DNA of 64,000 nt from Sphaerotilus mobilis (GTDB taxonomy: Bacteria > Pseudomonadota > Gammaproteobacteria > Burkholderiales > Burkholderiaceae_C). Of the stretch, positions 49,398-60,200 are shown one piece after another (within the stretch, counting starts at the first letter, position 1; every line of letters begins with the position of its first letter). The position numbers were made by a program, and so were the translations under genes. The stretch spans positions 655,330 to 719,329 of the forward strand of contig NZ_SGWV01000009.1 in assembly GCF_004216565.1 (NCBI RefSeq). Reading direction: 5' to 3'. The notes under the pieces were generated by a model that was not told the DNA's origin, ran no database searches, and saw nothing but the letters and a program-made list of their open reading frames with translations.

Positions 49398-50354
49398 ATG
49401 GAGCCGACCGAGGCCCTGCCGGTCGAACCGCTCGGCCCGGTCCCGACGGCCTTCCTTGAACACCTACGCGTCGAGCGCCGTCTGGCCGAACGCACCCGCA
49501 TCATGTATGCGGCGGCCTTGCGACGATTGCAGGCTGCCATGCGTGACCAGACGCTGGCCGTCGACCAGGTCCGGCCCCACCACGTGCGCCGCTGGGCGGC
49601 CCAGTTGCACGGTCAGGGCCTGGGCTCGCGCAGCATCGCCATCCACCTGGCGGCCTGGCGCGGGCTGTTCCGCTGGCTGGGGCGCGAGGGGCGGGTCACG
49701 TCCAACCCGGTCGACGGCCTGCGTCCGCCCAAGGGCCAGCGGCCGTTGCCCAAGGCCTTGCCGGTCGACCAGGCCGTCGCGCTGGCCGATCACCGCGACG
49801 ACAGCGGCGAGAACGACCCGCGTCTGGATGCCCGCGACCACGCCATCGTCGAGCTGCTCTACGGCTGCGGCCTGCGCAGCGCCGAGCTGATCGGGCTGGA
49901 CCTGCACCCCGGCGGCCCGGGTGGCGGCTGGATTGATCTGACCAGCGGCGACGCCGAGGTGCTCGGCAAGGGCAACAAGCGCCGCGTCGTGCCGGTTGGC
50001 GCGGCGGCCATCGCCGCCGTCCAGGCCTGGCTGGCGCTGCGTGAGCAGCTCGCCCGGCCCGACGAGCCGGCCCTGTTCGTCAGCCAGCGCGGCACCCGCC
50101 TGACCGGCTCGCAGATGCGCCGCCGGCTGGCCGCCCGAGCCGTCCAGGCCGGCCTGCCCAGCCATGTCCATCCGCACATGCTGCGCCACAGCTATGCCTC
50201 GCACCTGCTGCAGTCCAGCGGCGACCTGCGGGCGGTGCAGGAACTGCTCGGCCATGCCCAGATCAGCACCACCCAGGTCTACACGCGGCTGGATCACCAG
50301 CACCTGGCGGCGATCTATGACGCGGCGCATCCGCGGGCGAAGCGCAAGAGCTGA
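49398..50354 (+). CDS. xerC: Tyrosine recombinase XerC
   Basis: This 318-residue site-specific recombinase resolves chromosome dimers at dif together with XerD. The N-terminal SAM-like domain (AFLEHLRVERRLAERTRIMY) binds DNA. The catalytic residues are visible: Arg in YGCGLRSAELIGL, Lys in GKGNKRRVVPV, HxxR in HPHMLRHSYASHLL, His in LGHAQISTTQVYTRL and the Tyr in VYTR. Its location after dapF-DUF484 marks it as the housekeeping XerC, not a phage integrase. An in-frame TTG at 49383 is an alternative start. Confidence 0.94.
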   Translation: MEPTEALPVEPLGPVPTAFLEHLRVERRLAERTRIMYAAALRRLQAAMRDQTLAVDQVRPHHVRRWAAQLHGQGLGSRSIAIHLAAWRGLFRWLGREGRVTSNPVDGLRPPKGQRPLPKALPVDQAVALADHRDDSGENDPRLDARDHAIVELLYGCGLRSAELIGLDLHPGGPGGGWIDLTSGDAEVLGKGNKRRVVPVGAAAIAAVQAWLALREQLARPDEPALFVSQRGTRLTGSQMRRRLAARAVQAGLPSHVHPHMLRHSYASHLLQSSGDLRAVQELLGHAQISTTQVYTRLDHQHLAAIYDAAHPRAKRKS

Positions 50355-50364
50355 GAGCAAGGGC

Positions 50365-50931
50365 TCAGCGCTCGACGTGTTCGAGCGACGAGTGATGGAC
50401 GACGATGCGCAGCTTGCCGGCGTCGTCCTTGACGAAGCCCCAGGTCTTGTCGACGGTCGTCACCTTGCCGTTGGTGCCAGTGATGTGGACCCGGCCCATC
50501 GAGGTCGCGCTGTCGCCTGTGATGAAGATCGCGGCGTTGTCGATCTCGCAGCGGGTCCATCCCTTGAGCGCGAAGCCGGTGTCCTTCGGGTAGGCCGCGT
50601 CGCCGCCGACAAAGTAGGCCAAGGCGCCGGCACGGGTCGTGCGGAAGGTCTGCGGCTGCGTCGTCAGGGTCGGCTTGAACAGCACGGCGCCCATCTGGTA
50701 GCCGTAGGCCGCGTCGATCACCTTCTCGGCCAGGGCCTTGGCCGCTGGCTGGCCGCCTGCAGCGCCGGCTGCGGAGATGTCCACCAAGGCCCGACACCAG
50801 CCTTGCTGGGTCGCCAGGACCTCCGCCTCGGTGATGGCCTGGTTGACGACGACACCCTTGGCGTGGACGGTCAGGCTGGCGCAGGCCAGCATGAAGGGGG
50901 CGAGCAGGGCAGCGGTGCGTTTCATGTTCAT
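50365..50931 (-). CDS. Secreted protein, NTF2/SnoaL-like, unknown function
   Basis: This 188-residue exported protein has a signal peptide (MNMKRTAALLAPFMLACASL, cleavage near VHA/KG). The mature part contains QGWCRALVDISAA, GALAYFVGGDAAYPKDTGF and ends with DAGKLRIVVHHSSLEH, as in the last strand of NTF2/SnoaL-like domains. Similar proteins carry misleading database names. AGAGGA precedes the ATG. It is convergent with xerC and divergent from a two-component system; four 11-bp direct repeats lie between, so it is a likely target of that system. Confidence 0.7.
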   Translation of the reverse strand: MNMKRTAALLAPFMLACASLTVHAKGVVVNQAITEAEVLATQQGWCRALVDISAAGAAGGQPAAKALAEKVIDAAYGYQMGAVLFKPTLTTQPQTFRTTRAGALAYFVGGDAAYPKDTGFALKGWTRCEIDNAAIFITGDSATSMGRVHITGTNGKVTTVDKTWGFVKDDAGKLRIVVHHSSLEHVER

Positions 50932-51030
50932 TCCTCTGTGGTTTGTCAGACAAGTCGAGCGGCCGGTGTCACGTGGACCTCAACCTGATCGCTATTGCAG
51001 CCACGCCGCATGGACAGGCCCTGACGGGCC

Positions 51031-51068
51031 GATGAGCAGACGATGAGGCGCGAATGAACGCCAGATGA
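51031..51068. promoter_or_regulatory. Four direct repeats at 11-bp spacing, candidate response-regulator site
   Basis: GATGA at 51031, GATGA at 51042, AATGA at 51053 and GATGA at 51064 follow each other at exactly 11 bases, one helical turn. This is the classical layout for OmpR/PhoB-family regulators binding head to tail. The array sits 41 bases before the histidine kinase start and about 100 bases from the divergent secreted-protein gene. Autoregulation and control of the secreted protein are inferred. Confidence 0.55.
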
Positions 51069-51108
51069 AACCGCCCGAGCCGAGCGGCGAGCACCTGAGA
51101 ATCGTGCG

Positions 51109-52725
51109 ATGTTCAGACGCCGCCTCTCCATCGCCCTGGGACTGCTGGCCGCCGTGGCGGTGGCCGAAGGTCTGGGCGCGGCCGCAGCGCTCAGCGTGGC
51201 CGAACTGCAGGTCGAGCGCGGGCGCGTGGCCAGTGACATACGGACCGCCTTCGTCGAGCTGTCAGCCACCAAGCAACGCTTGCGCAACTGGGTCGCCCAA
51301 CGCCAGCAGGGCGGCGGCGGGGATGATGTGACGAGGGATGCCCTGCAGCTGGAAATGCGGCGCACGCTCGAGCGCCTGGACCAGCTGTCGACGGCGGCCG
51401 TTGCCCTGGACGGCAGCGCCCTCAAGCGCGAAGAACACCTGCGCCGCCAAGATGCCCTGCAGGTCCTGACGTCCAGCCTCGCCGAACTGGACGTGGCCAT
51501 CCGTGCCGCGCGGCCCCTGTCGCCGGATGCCGACGCCCAGCAGGCCTGGCTGGCGCTGAATGCCGTGTTCGAACGCTCGCAAGGGCGTGACGTCCGTCAG
51601 CTCATCGCCGACAGCCTCGCGCGCGAGTCCGACGCGGTGATCCGCGAGCGCTCCGCTGCCGATGCGTCCTTGGCCTGGATGCGGGGCTTCTGGCTTGCCA
51701 TGGCCGCGACCCTGGCCGTGCTGGCCGTCGTGGCGGCCCTCTACTTCAACCTGGCGCTGCGCCGGCCGATGCATTTGCTCAACGAAGGTGCGCTCGCGCT
51801 GCGCGATGGACAACTGCAGCATCGCATCCGGCTCGAAGGCGCCGACGAGTTCTCGGCCGTCGCACTCAGTGTCAATGCCATGGCCGCCGAGCTGGAGCAG
51901 CACCGCGAGCGTGAAGCGGCGCAACGCCAGCGCCTGGAAGCCCAGGTCGATGCGCGCACCCTCGAACTGCGCGAAGCCTTGCATGCCTTGAGCCAGTCCG
52001 ACCTGCGGCGGCGACAGCTCGTCGCCGACGTGAGCCATGAGCTGCGCACGCCCACGACCGTGATCCGGGGCGAGGCCGAGATCACGCTGCGCGGCGCGGA
52101 CCGGACGCCCGAGGACTACAAGGCCACGCTGCACCGCATCGTCGACACCTCGCGCCAGTTGGCTGCGGTGATCGATGACCTGCTGGCCACGGCGCGCAGT
52201 GACATCGATGCCCTGTCGCTGATCAAGCGTCCGTTGGACCTCTGCGAGACCGCACGAGATGCGCTGCTGCAGGCTTCTGCCCTGGGCGCGTCCCGGGGCG
52301 TCACCTTGCAGGCCGTCGACAAGCCTGCGGGCGGCTGCACCGTCCTGGGCGATGCGCAGCGGCTGCGGCAACTGCTGCTGATCCTGCTGGACAACGCGGT
52401 GCGCTACTCCGAGCCGGGCAGTGAGGTCCGCATGCGCTTGCGGGCGGCCGAACGACCCGGCGCCCCCTGCTGCGTCGAGGTGGCCGATGACGGCGCCGGG
52501 ATCGCGCCGAGCGAGCTGCCGCAGGTCTTCGAGCGTCACTTCCGGGGCGAGCAGGCGCGCCGGCTGCGTCCCGAGGGGAGCGGCCTGGGTCTGGCGATCG
52601 CGCAGTCGTTGGCGCGGGCCCATGGCGGCTGGATCGAGCTCAGCAGCCAGCCCGGCCAAGGCACGGTCGCGCGCCTGCTGTTGCCGTCTGCGGCCCCGGA
52701 AACCGACCCGCTGAGGCAGGCATGA
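51109..52725 (+). CDS. Sensor histidine kinase
   Basis: This 538-residue membrane kinase has a first helix at about 7-30, a periplasmic, mostly helical sensor of about 160 residues with no recognised ligand motif, and a second helix at about 193-217. A HAMP linker (LRRPMHLLNEGALALRDGQL) and a coiled coil follow. The HisKA domain has H310 in ADVSHELRTPTT. The ATPase shows the N box LILLDNAVRYS, DDGAGIAPSE and GSGLGLAIAQSL. It phosphorylates the response regulator whose ATG overlaps its stop (52722-52725). Confidence 0.92.
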   Translation: MFRRRLSIALGLLAAVAVAEGLGAAAALSVAELQVERGRVASDIRTAFVELSATKQRLRNWVAQRQQGGGGDDVTRDALQLEMRRTLERLDQLSTAAVALDGSALKREEHLRRQDALQVLTSSLAELDVAIRAARPLSPDADAQQAWLALNAVFERSQGRDVRQLIADSLARESDAVIRERSAADASLAWMRGFWLAMAATLAVLAVVAALYFNLALRRPMHLLNEGALALRDGQLQHRIRLEGADEFSAVALSVNAMAAELEQHREREAAQRQRLEAQVDARTLELREALHALSQSDLRRRQLVADVSHELRTPTTVIRGEAEITLRGADRTPEDYKATLHRIVDTSRQLAAVIDDLLATARSDIDALSLIKRPLDLCETARDALLQASALGASRGVTLQAVDKPAGGCTVLGDAQRLRQLLLILLDNAVRYSEPGSEVRMRLRAAERPGAPCCVEVADDGAGIAPSELPQVFERHFRGEQARRLRPEGSGLGLAIAQSLARAHGGWIELSSQPGQGTVARLLLPSAAPETDPLRQA

Positions 52726-53435
52726 ACATCTTGATCGTCGAGGACGACGACCGCATCGCCGATTTCCTGACGCGTGGTCTGCGCGCAGAGGGACACCGGG
52801 TGCAGCGTGCCGCCGATGGACTCACCGGCCTCGCGATGGCCCAGGACGCGGCGCGTCAGGCGCAGTCGCATGGCGACATGACCTTGCTGCTGCTGGACAT
52901 GATGCTGCCCGGCATGGGCGGCCTGGAGATCTGCCAGGCGCTGCGCACGCAACGGATCTGGCTGCCGATCCTGGTGCTCACGGCCCAGACCTCGCTGGAG
53001 GACAGGGTCGCTGGTCTGCGCCTGGGTGCGGACGACTACCTCTGCAAGCCGTTTGACTTCGAGGAGCTGCTGGCGCGGCTGGAGGCCCTGGCGCGGCGCA
53101 GCCGCGACATGCGACCGCCGGAGGCCAGCGTGCTGCGGCATGCGGACCTCGAACTGGATCTGACGCGCATGCAGGCCAGCCGCGCCGGCAAGCCCCTGAC
53201 GCTGACCGCCCGGGAGCTGGCGCTGCTTGAACTGTTTCTGGGCGCTCCTGGTCGGCTGTTCAGCCGGGAACGCATCCTCGCCAGTGTCTGGGGCAGCAGC
53301 GAGGACCCGCTCACCAACGTCGTCGATGTCTACATCCGTCGCCTGCGCTTGCGCATCGACGTCGAGGGGCAGCCGTCGCTGATCCAGACCGTTCGCGGGC
53401 TGGGTTATCGACTGGAAGCCGCGTCATCGACCTGA
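52722..53435 (+). CDS. Response regulator, OmpR/PhoB family
   Basis: This 237-residue protein has a receiver domain with acidic residues D8-D10, phospho-acceptor D59 in LLLLDMMLPGMGG, Thr in LVLTAQT and Lys in YLCKPFDF. The winged-helix output domain follows (SREL-type turn LTARELALLELFLG, then VVDVYIRRLRLRID). It is translationally coupled to the upstream kinase. The 11-bp direct repeats upstream of the kinase gene are a plausible binding site. The regulon is unknown; the secreted protein gene and the adhesin region flank it. Confidence 0.93.
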   Translation: MNILIVEDDDRIADFLTRGLRAEGHRVQRAADGLTGLAMAQDAARQAQSHGDMTLLLLDMMLPGMGGLEICQALRTQRIWLPILVLTAQTSLEDRVAGLRLGADDYLCKPFDFEELLARLEALARRSRDMRPPEASVLRHADLELDLTRMQASRAGKPLTLTARELALLELFLGAPGRLFSRERILASVWGSSEDPLTNVVDVYIRRLRLRIDVEGQPSLIQTVRGLGYRLEAASST

Positions 53436-53488
53436 ACGCGCGCCGGCAGCGGCCCGCGCTCGCCTCCGCAGCCTGCAAGGCGTCGACA

Positions 53489-54121
53489 GTCAACAGGCCT
53501 CCGGTGAGACGGTCGCCGAGAAGGGCGAGGCCGCGCAGGCCAGCCTGTCCGCAGCGCTGGCTGGGCACGGCCAGCGTCAGCGCCGGCAGCGCCGGCAGCG
53601 CCGACTGGCGCTACACGCCGACCACCGCACTGTCGGCCGGCACGCACATCCTTCAGGCCGAGCTGGCGCGTGCCGCACGTTGTGCCTATGTGTCTCTGGA
53701 TCGGTCAACCTTGGACGACTGGGACCTGGGTGAACTCATCCCGGAGGCACGAGGCGCCAACGTGGCCCTGAACAAGCCCGTGCGCGTCGTTCCTCAAAGA
53801 GATTGCGGCCCTGGCTGGTCAGCCAGTCTTCTGGTCGACGCCAGCAACGGCTGGAGCCACAGCTACGGCGCGGCAGACCAGGCGGTGACCGGCTGGCTGC
53901 AAGTGGACCTGGGCGCCTCGCAGGCCGTCAACCGGGCCACCCTCCTGGGCTTGATGACCGCCCCGAACGCCGATGCCAGCATCCTCAGGGTGTCCGCTGA
54001 GCATTTGCAGGGCACCCAGGTCCGGCTGTCGGGCACATCTCCGGTCAGCACCGTCGGCGGTGTCTCCAGGGCCATGTCGCGCCCCGAAGGTCAGTCAATG
54101 GCCTTTGTGAGTCAGTGGTGA
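53489..54121 (+). pseudogene. Decayed fragment of an adhesin/discoidin-type secreted protein
   Basis: The open frame 53504-54121 has no signal peptide and begins with an arginine-rich, non-native stretch. From about residue 21 it reads GTASVSAGSAGSADWRYTPT followed by TALSAGTHILQAEL, typical of adhesin Ig-like repeats. From about residue 84 it reads ANVALNKPVRVV, then ASNGWSHSY and WLQVDLGASQAVNRATLLG, a discoidin (F5/8 type C) half-domain lacking its end. A neighbouring frame upstream (VDSQQASGETVAEKGEAAQ) appears to continue the Ig part, suggesting a frameshift. It lies between the regulator and the giant gene; the rest of this roughly 800-base stretch shows nothing else. Confidence 0.5.
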
Positions 54122-54232
54122 CCGATCCAAGCCAGGGAGCACACCTGACGAATCGGCTCGTACACGCTCTAGAAAATTCGTTTCTCCGCAGGTGACCAGG
54201 CCTGCGGCCATGTCAGCTCAGGGAGAACCGTC

Positions 54233-57200
54233 ATGACCCAACCCGCCACGCCGCGCCCGCAGGCGATCCCTTCACCTGCGCCCGTTCGCCGTCGGCGGGT
54301 CGATGAGGACACCCTCGACTTACCGCCCCAAGACGTCCACGATGCGCCCGCCGAAGCGATCGAAGGCGCATTGCCCGAGACGGACACCACGCAGATCCTG
54401 GCCGACGCGACCGCAGCGGCCCCAGCCGCCGAGGGGCACGTGTCGACCGTGGCCGCGCCGGCTCCTGCCGCGCCGGTGACGGGCGTGGACGAACCCGCGC
54501 TCGCACCCCACACCGGCCTGACTTGGCTCGCCGGGGCGGGCCTGATCGGTGGACTGGTCCTGGCCGTGGCGAGTGGCGGCGCGGCCAAACCTGCACCAGC
54601 ACCTGCACCGTCACCTGCACCGGCAACGACGATCACCCTCGAAGGTCAGGCGCTGATGGGCCCGGTGGTCCTGGGCAATGACCTGAAGGTGGACGCACGC
54701 ACGGCCGATGGGCAGACGATCCTGGCGAGCACCAGCGTCGACGAACAAGGCGTCTTCCGTCTAACGATCGACGCCAGCCACATAGGCACGGTCATCGTGC
54801 TGCGCTTGTGGAGCACCGGCGACGCACCCGACCACGCCAGCGAAAGCCAGCGCAGCCCGGTGAACCTGCCCGGCGAGCTGCGCACCGTCACCGTGCTGTC
54901 GAGCGACGCACTGCGGGTACACATCACCCAGCTGACCGACGTGCTGGCGCGCACGATGCTCAAGGACGGCGCCACCATCGACATGGCGCCCGCCGAGGTC
55001 CAATCCCGCGCGCGCGCAGCTGCCAAGGGCTTGTCCCTGGGCGACGGCAGCCGCGAACTCCAGCACCTCGGCGCGTCACCGACCGTCACGGTGAACGCCG
55101 AAGGCATGGTGGTTGACGCCAGCTCCCCCGATCTCCATGGCCAACTGCTGGCGCAAATGGACGCGGCCGTCCAGGCCGGAAACAGCCTGGACGCCGTCCA
55201 AGCGTCCTACGCCAGCGACCTCGCATTTGTGGCGGTCGTCGCGGAAGACGACCTCCCGAGACTCGACGCGCAGGCCCAAGGCGAACTGGCCGCCGCCCTG
55301 ACCCGAGCGAGATCCGCCACGAGCACGCCTCAGTCACCCGTCAATCACGCAGCCACTGGGGACGTGACGATCAGCGGCGAAGCGGAGCAAGGCCAGACAC
55401 TGCACGCGTCGAACAACCTGTCGGACGCGGACGGCCTGGGTGCGATCAGCTACCACTGGCTCGCCAATGACATTGCCATCGAAGGTGCGACGGGTGACAG
55501 CTACCGGCTGACCCAAGACCAGGTCGGCAAGGTCATCAAGGTACGAGCGAGCTACACCGATGGCGGCGGCACTGTTGAGTCGAAGACATCGGCTGCGACC
55601 AGCGTCGTCGCCAACATCAACGACCTGCCCGACGGCAGCGTGACGATCAGCGGCACGGCCACGCAAGGCCAGATCCTGACGGCAACCAACAACCTGTCGG
55701 ACCTCGACGGACTCGGCACGATCAGCTACCAATGGCTCGCCAACGACATCGCGATCGATGGTGCGATCGGGGACAGCTACACCCTTACGCAAGACCAGGT
55801 CGGCAAAGTCATCTCGGTCCGAGCGAGCTACACCGACGGCGGCAGCACCGCTGAATCGAAGACCTCGGCCGCGACCAGCGCAGTTGCCAACCTCAACGAC
55901 CTGCCTAGCGGCAGCGTCACGATCAGCGGCACGGCTACGCAAGGCCAGATGTTGACCGCTACCAACAACCTGTCGGACCTCGACGGCCTGGGCACGATCA
56001 GCTACCAATGGCTCGCCAACGACATTGCCATCGACAGCGCGACGGGCGACAGCTACCGGCTGACCCAAGACCAAGTCGGCAAGGTCATCGCCGTTCGAGC
56101 GAGCTACACCGACGGCGGCGGCACTGTTGAGTCGAAGACCTCGGCCGCGACCAGCGCTGTTGCCAACCTCAACGACCTGCCCAGCGGCAGCGTGACGATC
56201 AGCGGAGAGGCGAAGCAAGGCCAGACGCTGCGGACATCGAACAACCTGGCTGACACCGACGGCCTGGGAACCATCAGCTACCAATGGCTCGCGAACGACG
56301 TCGTCATCGAAGGGGCGATCGGTGAGAGCTACACGCTGACGCAAGACCAAGTCGGCAAGGTCATCTCAGTTCGCGCGAGCTACACCGACGGTGGCAGCAC
56401 CGTTGAGTCGAAGACCTCGGCGGCAACGAGCGCTGTTGCCAATCTCAACGACCCGCCCAGCGGCAGCGTCTCGATCAGCGGCACGGCCACGCAAGGCCAG
56501 ATGCTGACGGCATCCAACAACCTGTCGGACCTCGACGGCCTTGGCACGATCAGCTACCAATGGCTGGCCAACGACATCGCCATCGACGGCGCGACGGGCG
56601 ACAGCTACCGACTGACCCAAGACCAAGTCGGCAAGGTCATCACCGTTCGGGCGAGCTACACCGACGGTGGCGGCACCTCTGAATCGAAGACCTCGGCGGC
56701 CACGGCTGTTGTCACAAACTCGAACGACGCGCCGACGGGCGAAGTCACGATCAGCGGAGAGGCGAAGCAAGGCCAGACGCTGCGGGCGTCGAACAACCTG
56801 GCTGACACCGACGGCCTCGGCACCATCAGCTACCAATGGCTGGCGAACGACATCGCCATCGAAGGGGCGATCGGTGAGAGCTACCGGCTGACCCAAGACC
56901 AAGTCGGCAAGACCATCAAGGTTCGAGCCGGCTACACCGACGGCGGCGGCACCGTTGAATCGAAGACCTCGGCAGCGACGAGCGCCGTCGCAAACATCAA
57001 CGACTTGCCTAGCGGCAGCGTCACGATCAGCGGCGAGGCGAAGCAAGGACAGACGCTGCGGGCGTCGAACAACCTGTCGGACGCGGATGGCCTCGGAACG
57101 ATCGGCTACCAATGGCTCGCGAACGACGTCGTCATCGAAGGGGCGATCGGTGAGAGCTACACGCTCACGCACGACCAAGTCGGCAAGACCATCAAGGTCC

Positions 57201-60200
57201 GAGCGAGCTACACCGACGGTGGCAGCACCGTTGAGTCGAAGACCTCGGCAGCGACGGCTGTTGTCACGAACTCGAACGACGCGCCAACGGGCGAAGTCAC
57301 GATCAGCGGAGAGGCGAAGCAAGGCCAGACGCTGCGGGCGTCGAACAACCTGTCGGACGCGGATGGCCTCGGGACCATCAGCTACCAGTGGCTCGCCAAC
57401 GACATCGCAATCGACCGCGCGATCGGTGACAGCTACACGCTGACCCAAGACCAGGTCGGCAAGACCATCAAGGTTCGAGCGAGCTACACCGACGGCGGCA
57501 GCACTGTTGAGTCGAAGACCTCGGCAGCGACGAGCGTTGTCGCCAACCTCAACGACCTGCCTAGCGGCGGCGTCACCATCAGCGGCGAGGCGAAGCAAGG
57601 ACAGACGCTGCGGGCGTCGAACAACCTGTCGGACGCGGATGGCGTCGGGACCATCAGCTACCAGTGGCTCGCCGACGACATCGCAATCGACCGCGCGATG
57701 GGTGACAGCTACACGCTGACCCAAAACCAGGTCGGCAAGACCATCAAGGTTCGAGCGAGCTACACCGACGGCGGCAGCACTGTTGAGTCGAAGACCTCGG
57801 CAGCGACGAGCGTTGTCGCCAACCTCAACGACCTGCCTAGCGGCAGCGTCACGATCAGCGGCGAGGCCAAGCAAGGCCAGACGCTGCGGGCATCGAACAA
57901 CCTGTCGGACGCGGATGGCCTCGGAATGATCAGCTACCAATGGCTGGCCAACGACATCGCGATCGACGGCGCGATCGGTGACAGCTACACGCTGACCCAA
58001 GACCAAGTCGGCAAGGTCATCACCGTTCGGGCGAGCTACACCGACGGCGGCAGCACCGTTGAGTCGAAGGCCTCGGATGCGACGAGCGTCGTCGCCAACG
58101 TCAACGACCTGCCTAGCGGCAGCGTGACGATCAGCGGCACGGCCACGCAAGGCCAGACGCTGACGGCAGTGAACAACCTGGCTGACAACGACGGCCTCGG
58201 CACCATTAGCTACCAATGGCTGGCCAACGACGTCGCCATCGATGGTGCGATCGGCGACAGCTACCGACTGACCCAAGACCAAGTCGGAAAGGTCATCTCA
58301 GTTCGCGCGAGCTACACCGACGGCGGCAGCGCCGTTGAGTCGAAGACCTCGGCCGCGACGAGCGTCGTCGCAAACCTCAACGACGCGCCAACGGGCGACG
58401 TGACGATCAGCGGCATGGCCACGCAAGGCCAGACGCTGATGGCGGTGAACAACCTGTCTGACGCCGACGGCCTCGGCACCATCAGCTATCAGTGGTTCGC
58501 CAACGACATCGCGATCGACGGGGCGACCGGCGACAGCTACCGACTGACCCAAGACCAAGTCGGAAAGGTCATCTCAGTTCGCGCGAGCTACACCGACGGC
58601 GGCAGCGCCGTTGAGTCGAAGACTTCGGCAGCGACCAGCGTTGTTGCCAACCTCAACGACGTGCCTAGCGGCAGCGTGACGATCAGCGGAGAGGCGAAGC
58701 AAGGCCAGACGCTGCGGACATCGAACAACCTGGCTGACACCGACGGCCTGGGAACCATCAGCTACCAATGGCTCGCCAACGACATTGCCATCGACGGCGC
58801 GATCGGTGACAGCTACACGCTGACGCAAGACCAAGTCGGCAAGACCATCAAGGTTCGAGCGAGCTACACCGACGGTGGCGGCACCGCTGAATCGAAGACC
58901 TCGGCGGCCACGGCTGTCGTCACGAACTCGAACGACGCGCCAACGGGCGACGTGACGATCAGCGGCACGGCCACGCAAGGCCAGACGCTGATGGCGGTGA
59001 ACAACCTGTCTGACGCCGACGGCCTCGGCACCATTAGCTATCAGTGGTTCGCCAACGACATCGCCATCGACGGCGCGACGGGCGACAGCTACCGACTGAC
59101 CCAAGACCAAGTCGGCAAGGTCATCACCGTTCGGGCGAGCTACACCGACGGTGGCGGCACCGCTGAATCGAAGACCTCGGCGGCCACGGCTGTTGTCACA
59201 AACTCGAACGACGCGCCGACGGGCGAAGTCACGATCAGCGGAGAGGCGAAGCAAGGCCAGACGCTGCGGGCGTCGAACAACCTGGCTGACACCGACGGCC
59301 TCGGCACCATCAGCTACCAATGGCTCGCGAACGACATCGCCATCGACGGCGCGACGGGCGACAGCTACCGGCTGACCCAAGACCAAGTTGGCAAGGTCAT
59401 CGCCGTTCGAGCGAGCTACACCGACGGCGGCGGCACTGTTGAGTCGAAGACCTCGGCAGCGACGAGCGCCGTTGCCAACCTCAACGACGTGCCCAGCGGC
59501 AGCGTGACGATCAGCGGCACGGTCACGCAAGGCCAGATCCTGACGGCAACCAACAACCTGTCGGACCTCGACGGCCTCGGCACCATCAGCTACCAATGGC
59601 TCGCCAACGACATTGCCATCGAAGGTGCGACCGGTGACAGCTACCGGCTGACCCAAGACCAAGTTGGCCAGGTCATCAAGGTTCGGGCGAGCTACACCGA
59701 CGGCGGCGGCACCGTTGAGTCGAAGACCTCGACTGCGACGAGCGTCGTTGCCAACCTTAACGACCTGCCCAGCGGCAACGTCACGATCAGCGGCGAGGCG
59801 AAGCAAGGCCAGATGCTGACCGCTACCAACAACCTGTCTGACGCCGACGGACTGGGCAGCGTCAGCTACCAATGGTTCGCCAACGACGTCGCCATCGACG
59901 GCGCGATCGGTGACAGCTACCGACTGACCCAAAATCAGGTCGGCAAGGTCATCAAGGTTCGAGCGAGCTACACCGACGGTGGCAGCACCGTTGAGTCCAA
60001 GACTTCGGCAGCGACGAGCGTTGTCGCCAATATCAACGACTTGCCTAGCGGCAGCGTGACGATCAGCGGCACGGCCACGCAAGGCCAGATGCTGACCGCT
60101 ACCAACAACCTATCTGACGCCGACGGCCTGGGCGGCATCACCTACCAATGGCTGGCCAACGACGTCGCCATCGACGGCGCGACGGGCGACAGCTATCGGC

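Noticed and set aside
49398..50354. Phage or integron integrase reading of the tyrosine recombinase
   Set aside because: The dapF-DUF484-xerC gene order and the absence of attachment repeats or phage genes nearby mark it as the housekeeping XerC.
50350..50369. GCTGAG/CTCAGC hairpin between xerC and the secreted-protein gene
   Set aside because: The stem is only six base pairs and overlaps the stop codon of xerC; a terminator role is possible but not supportable.
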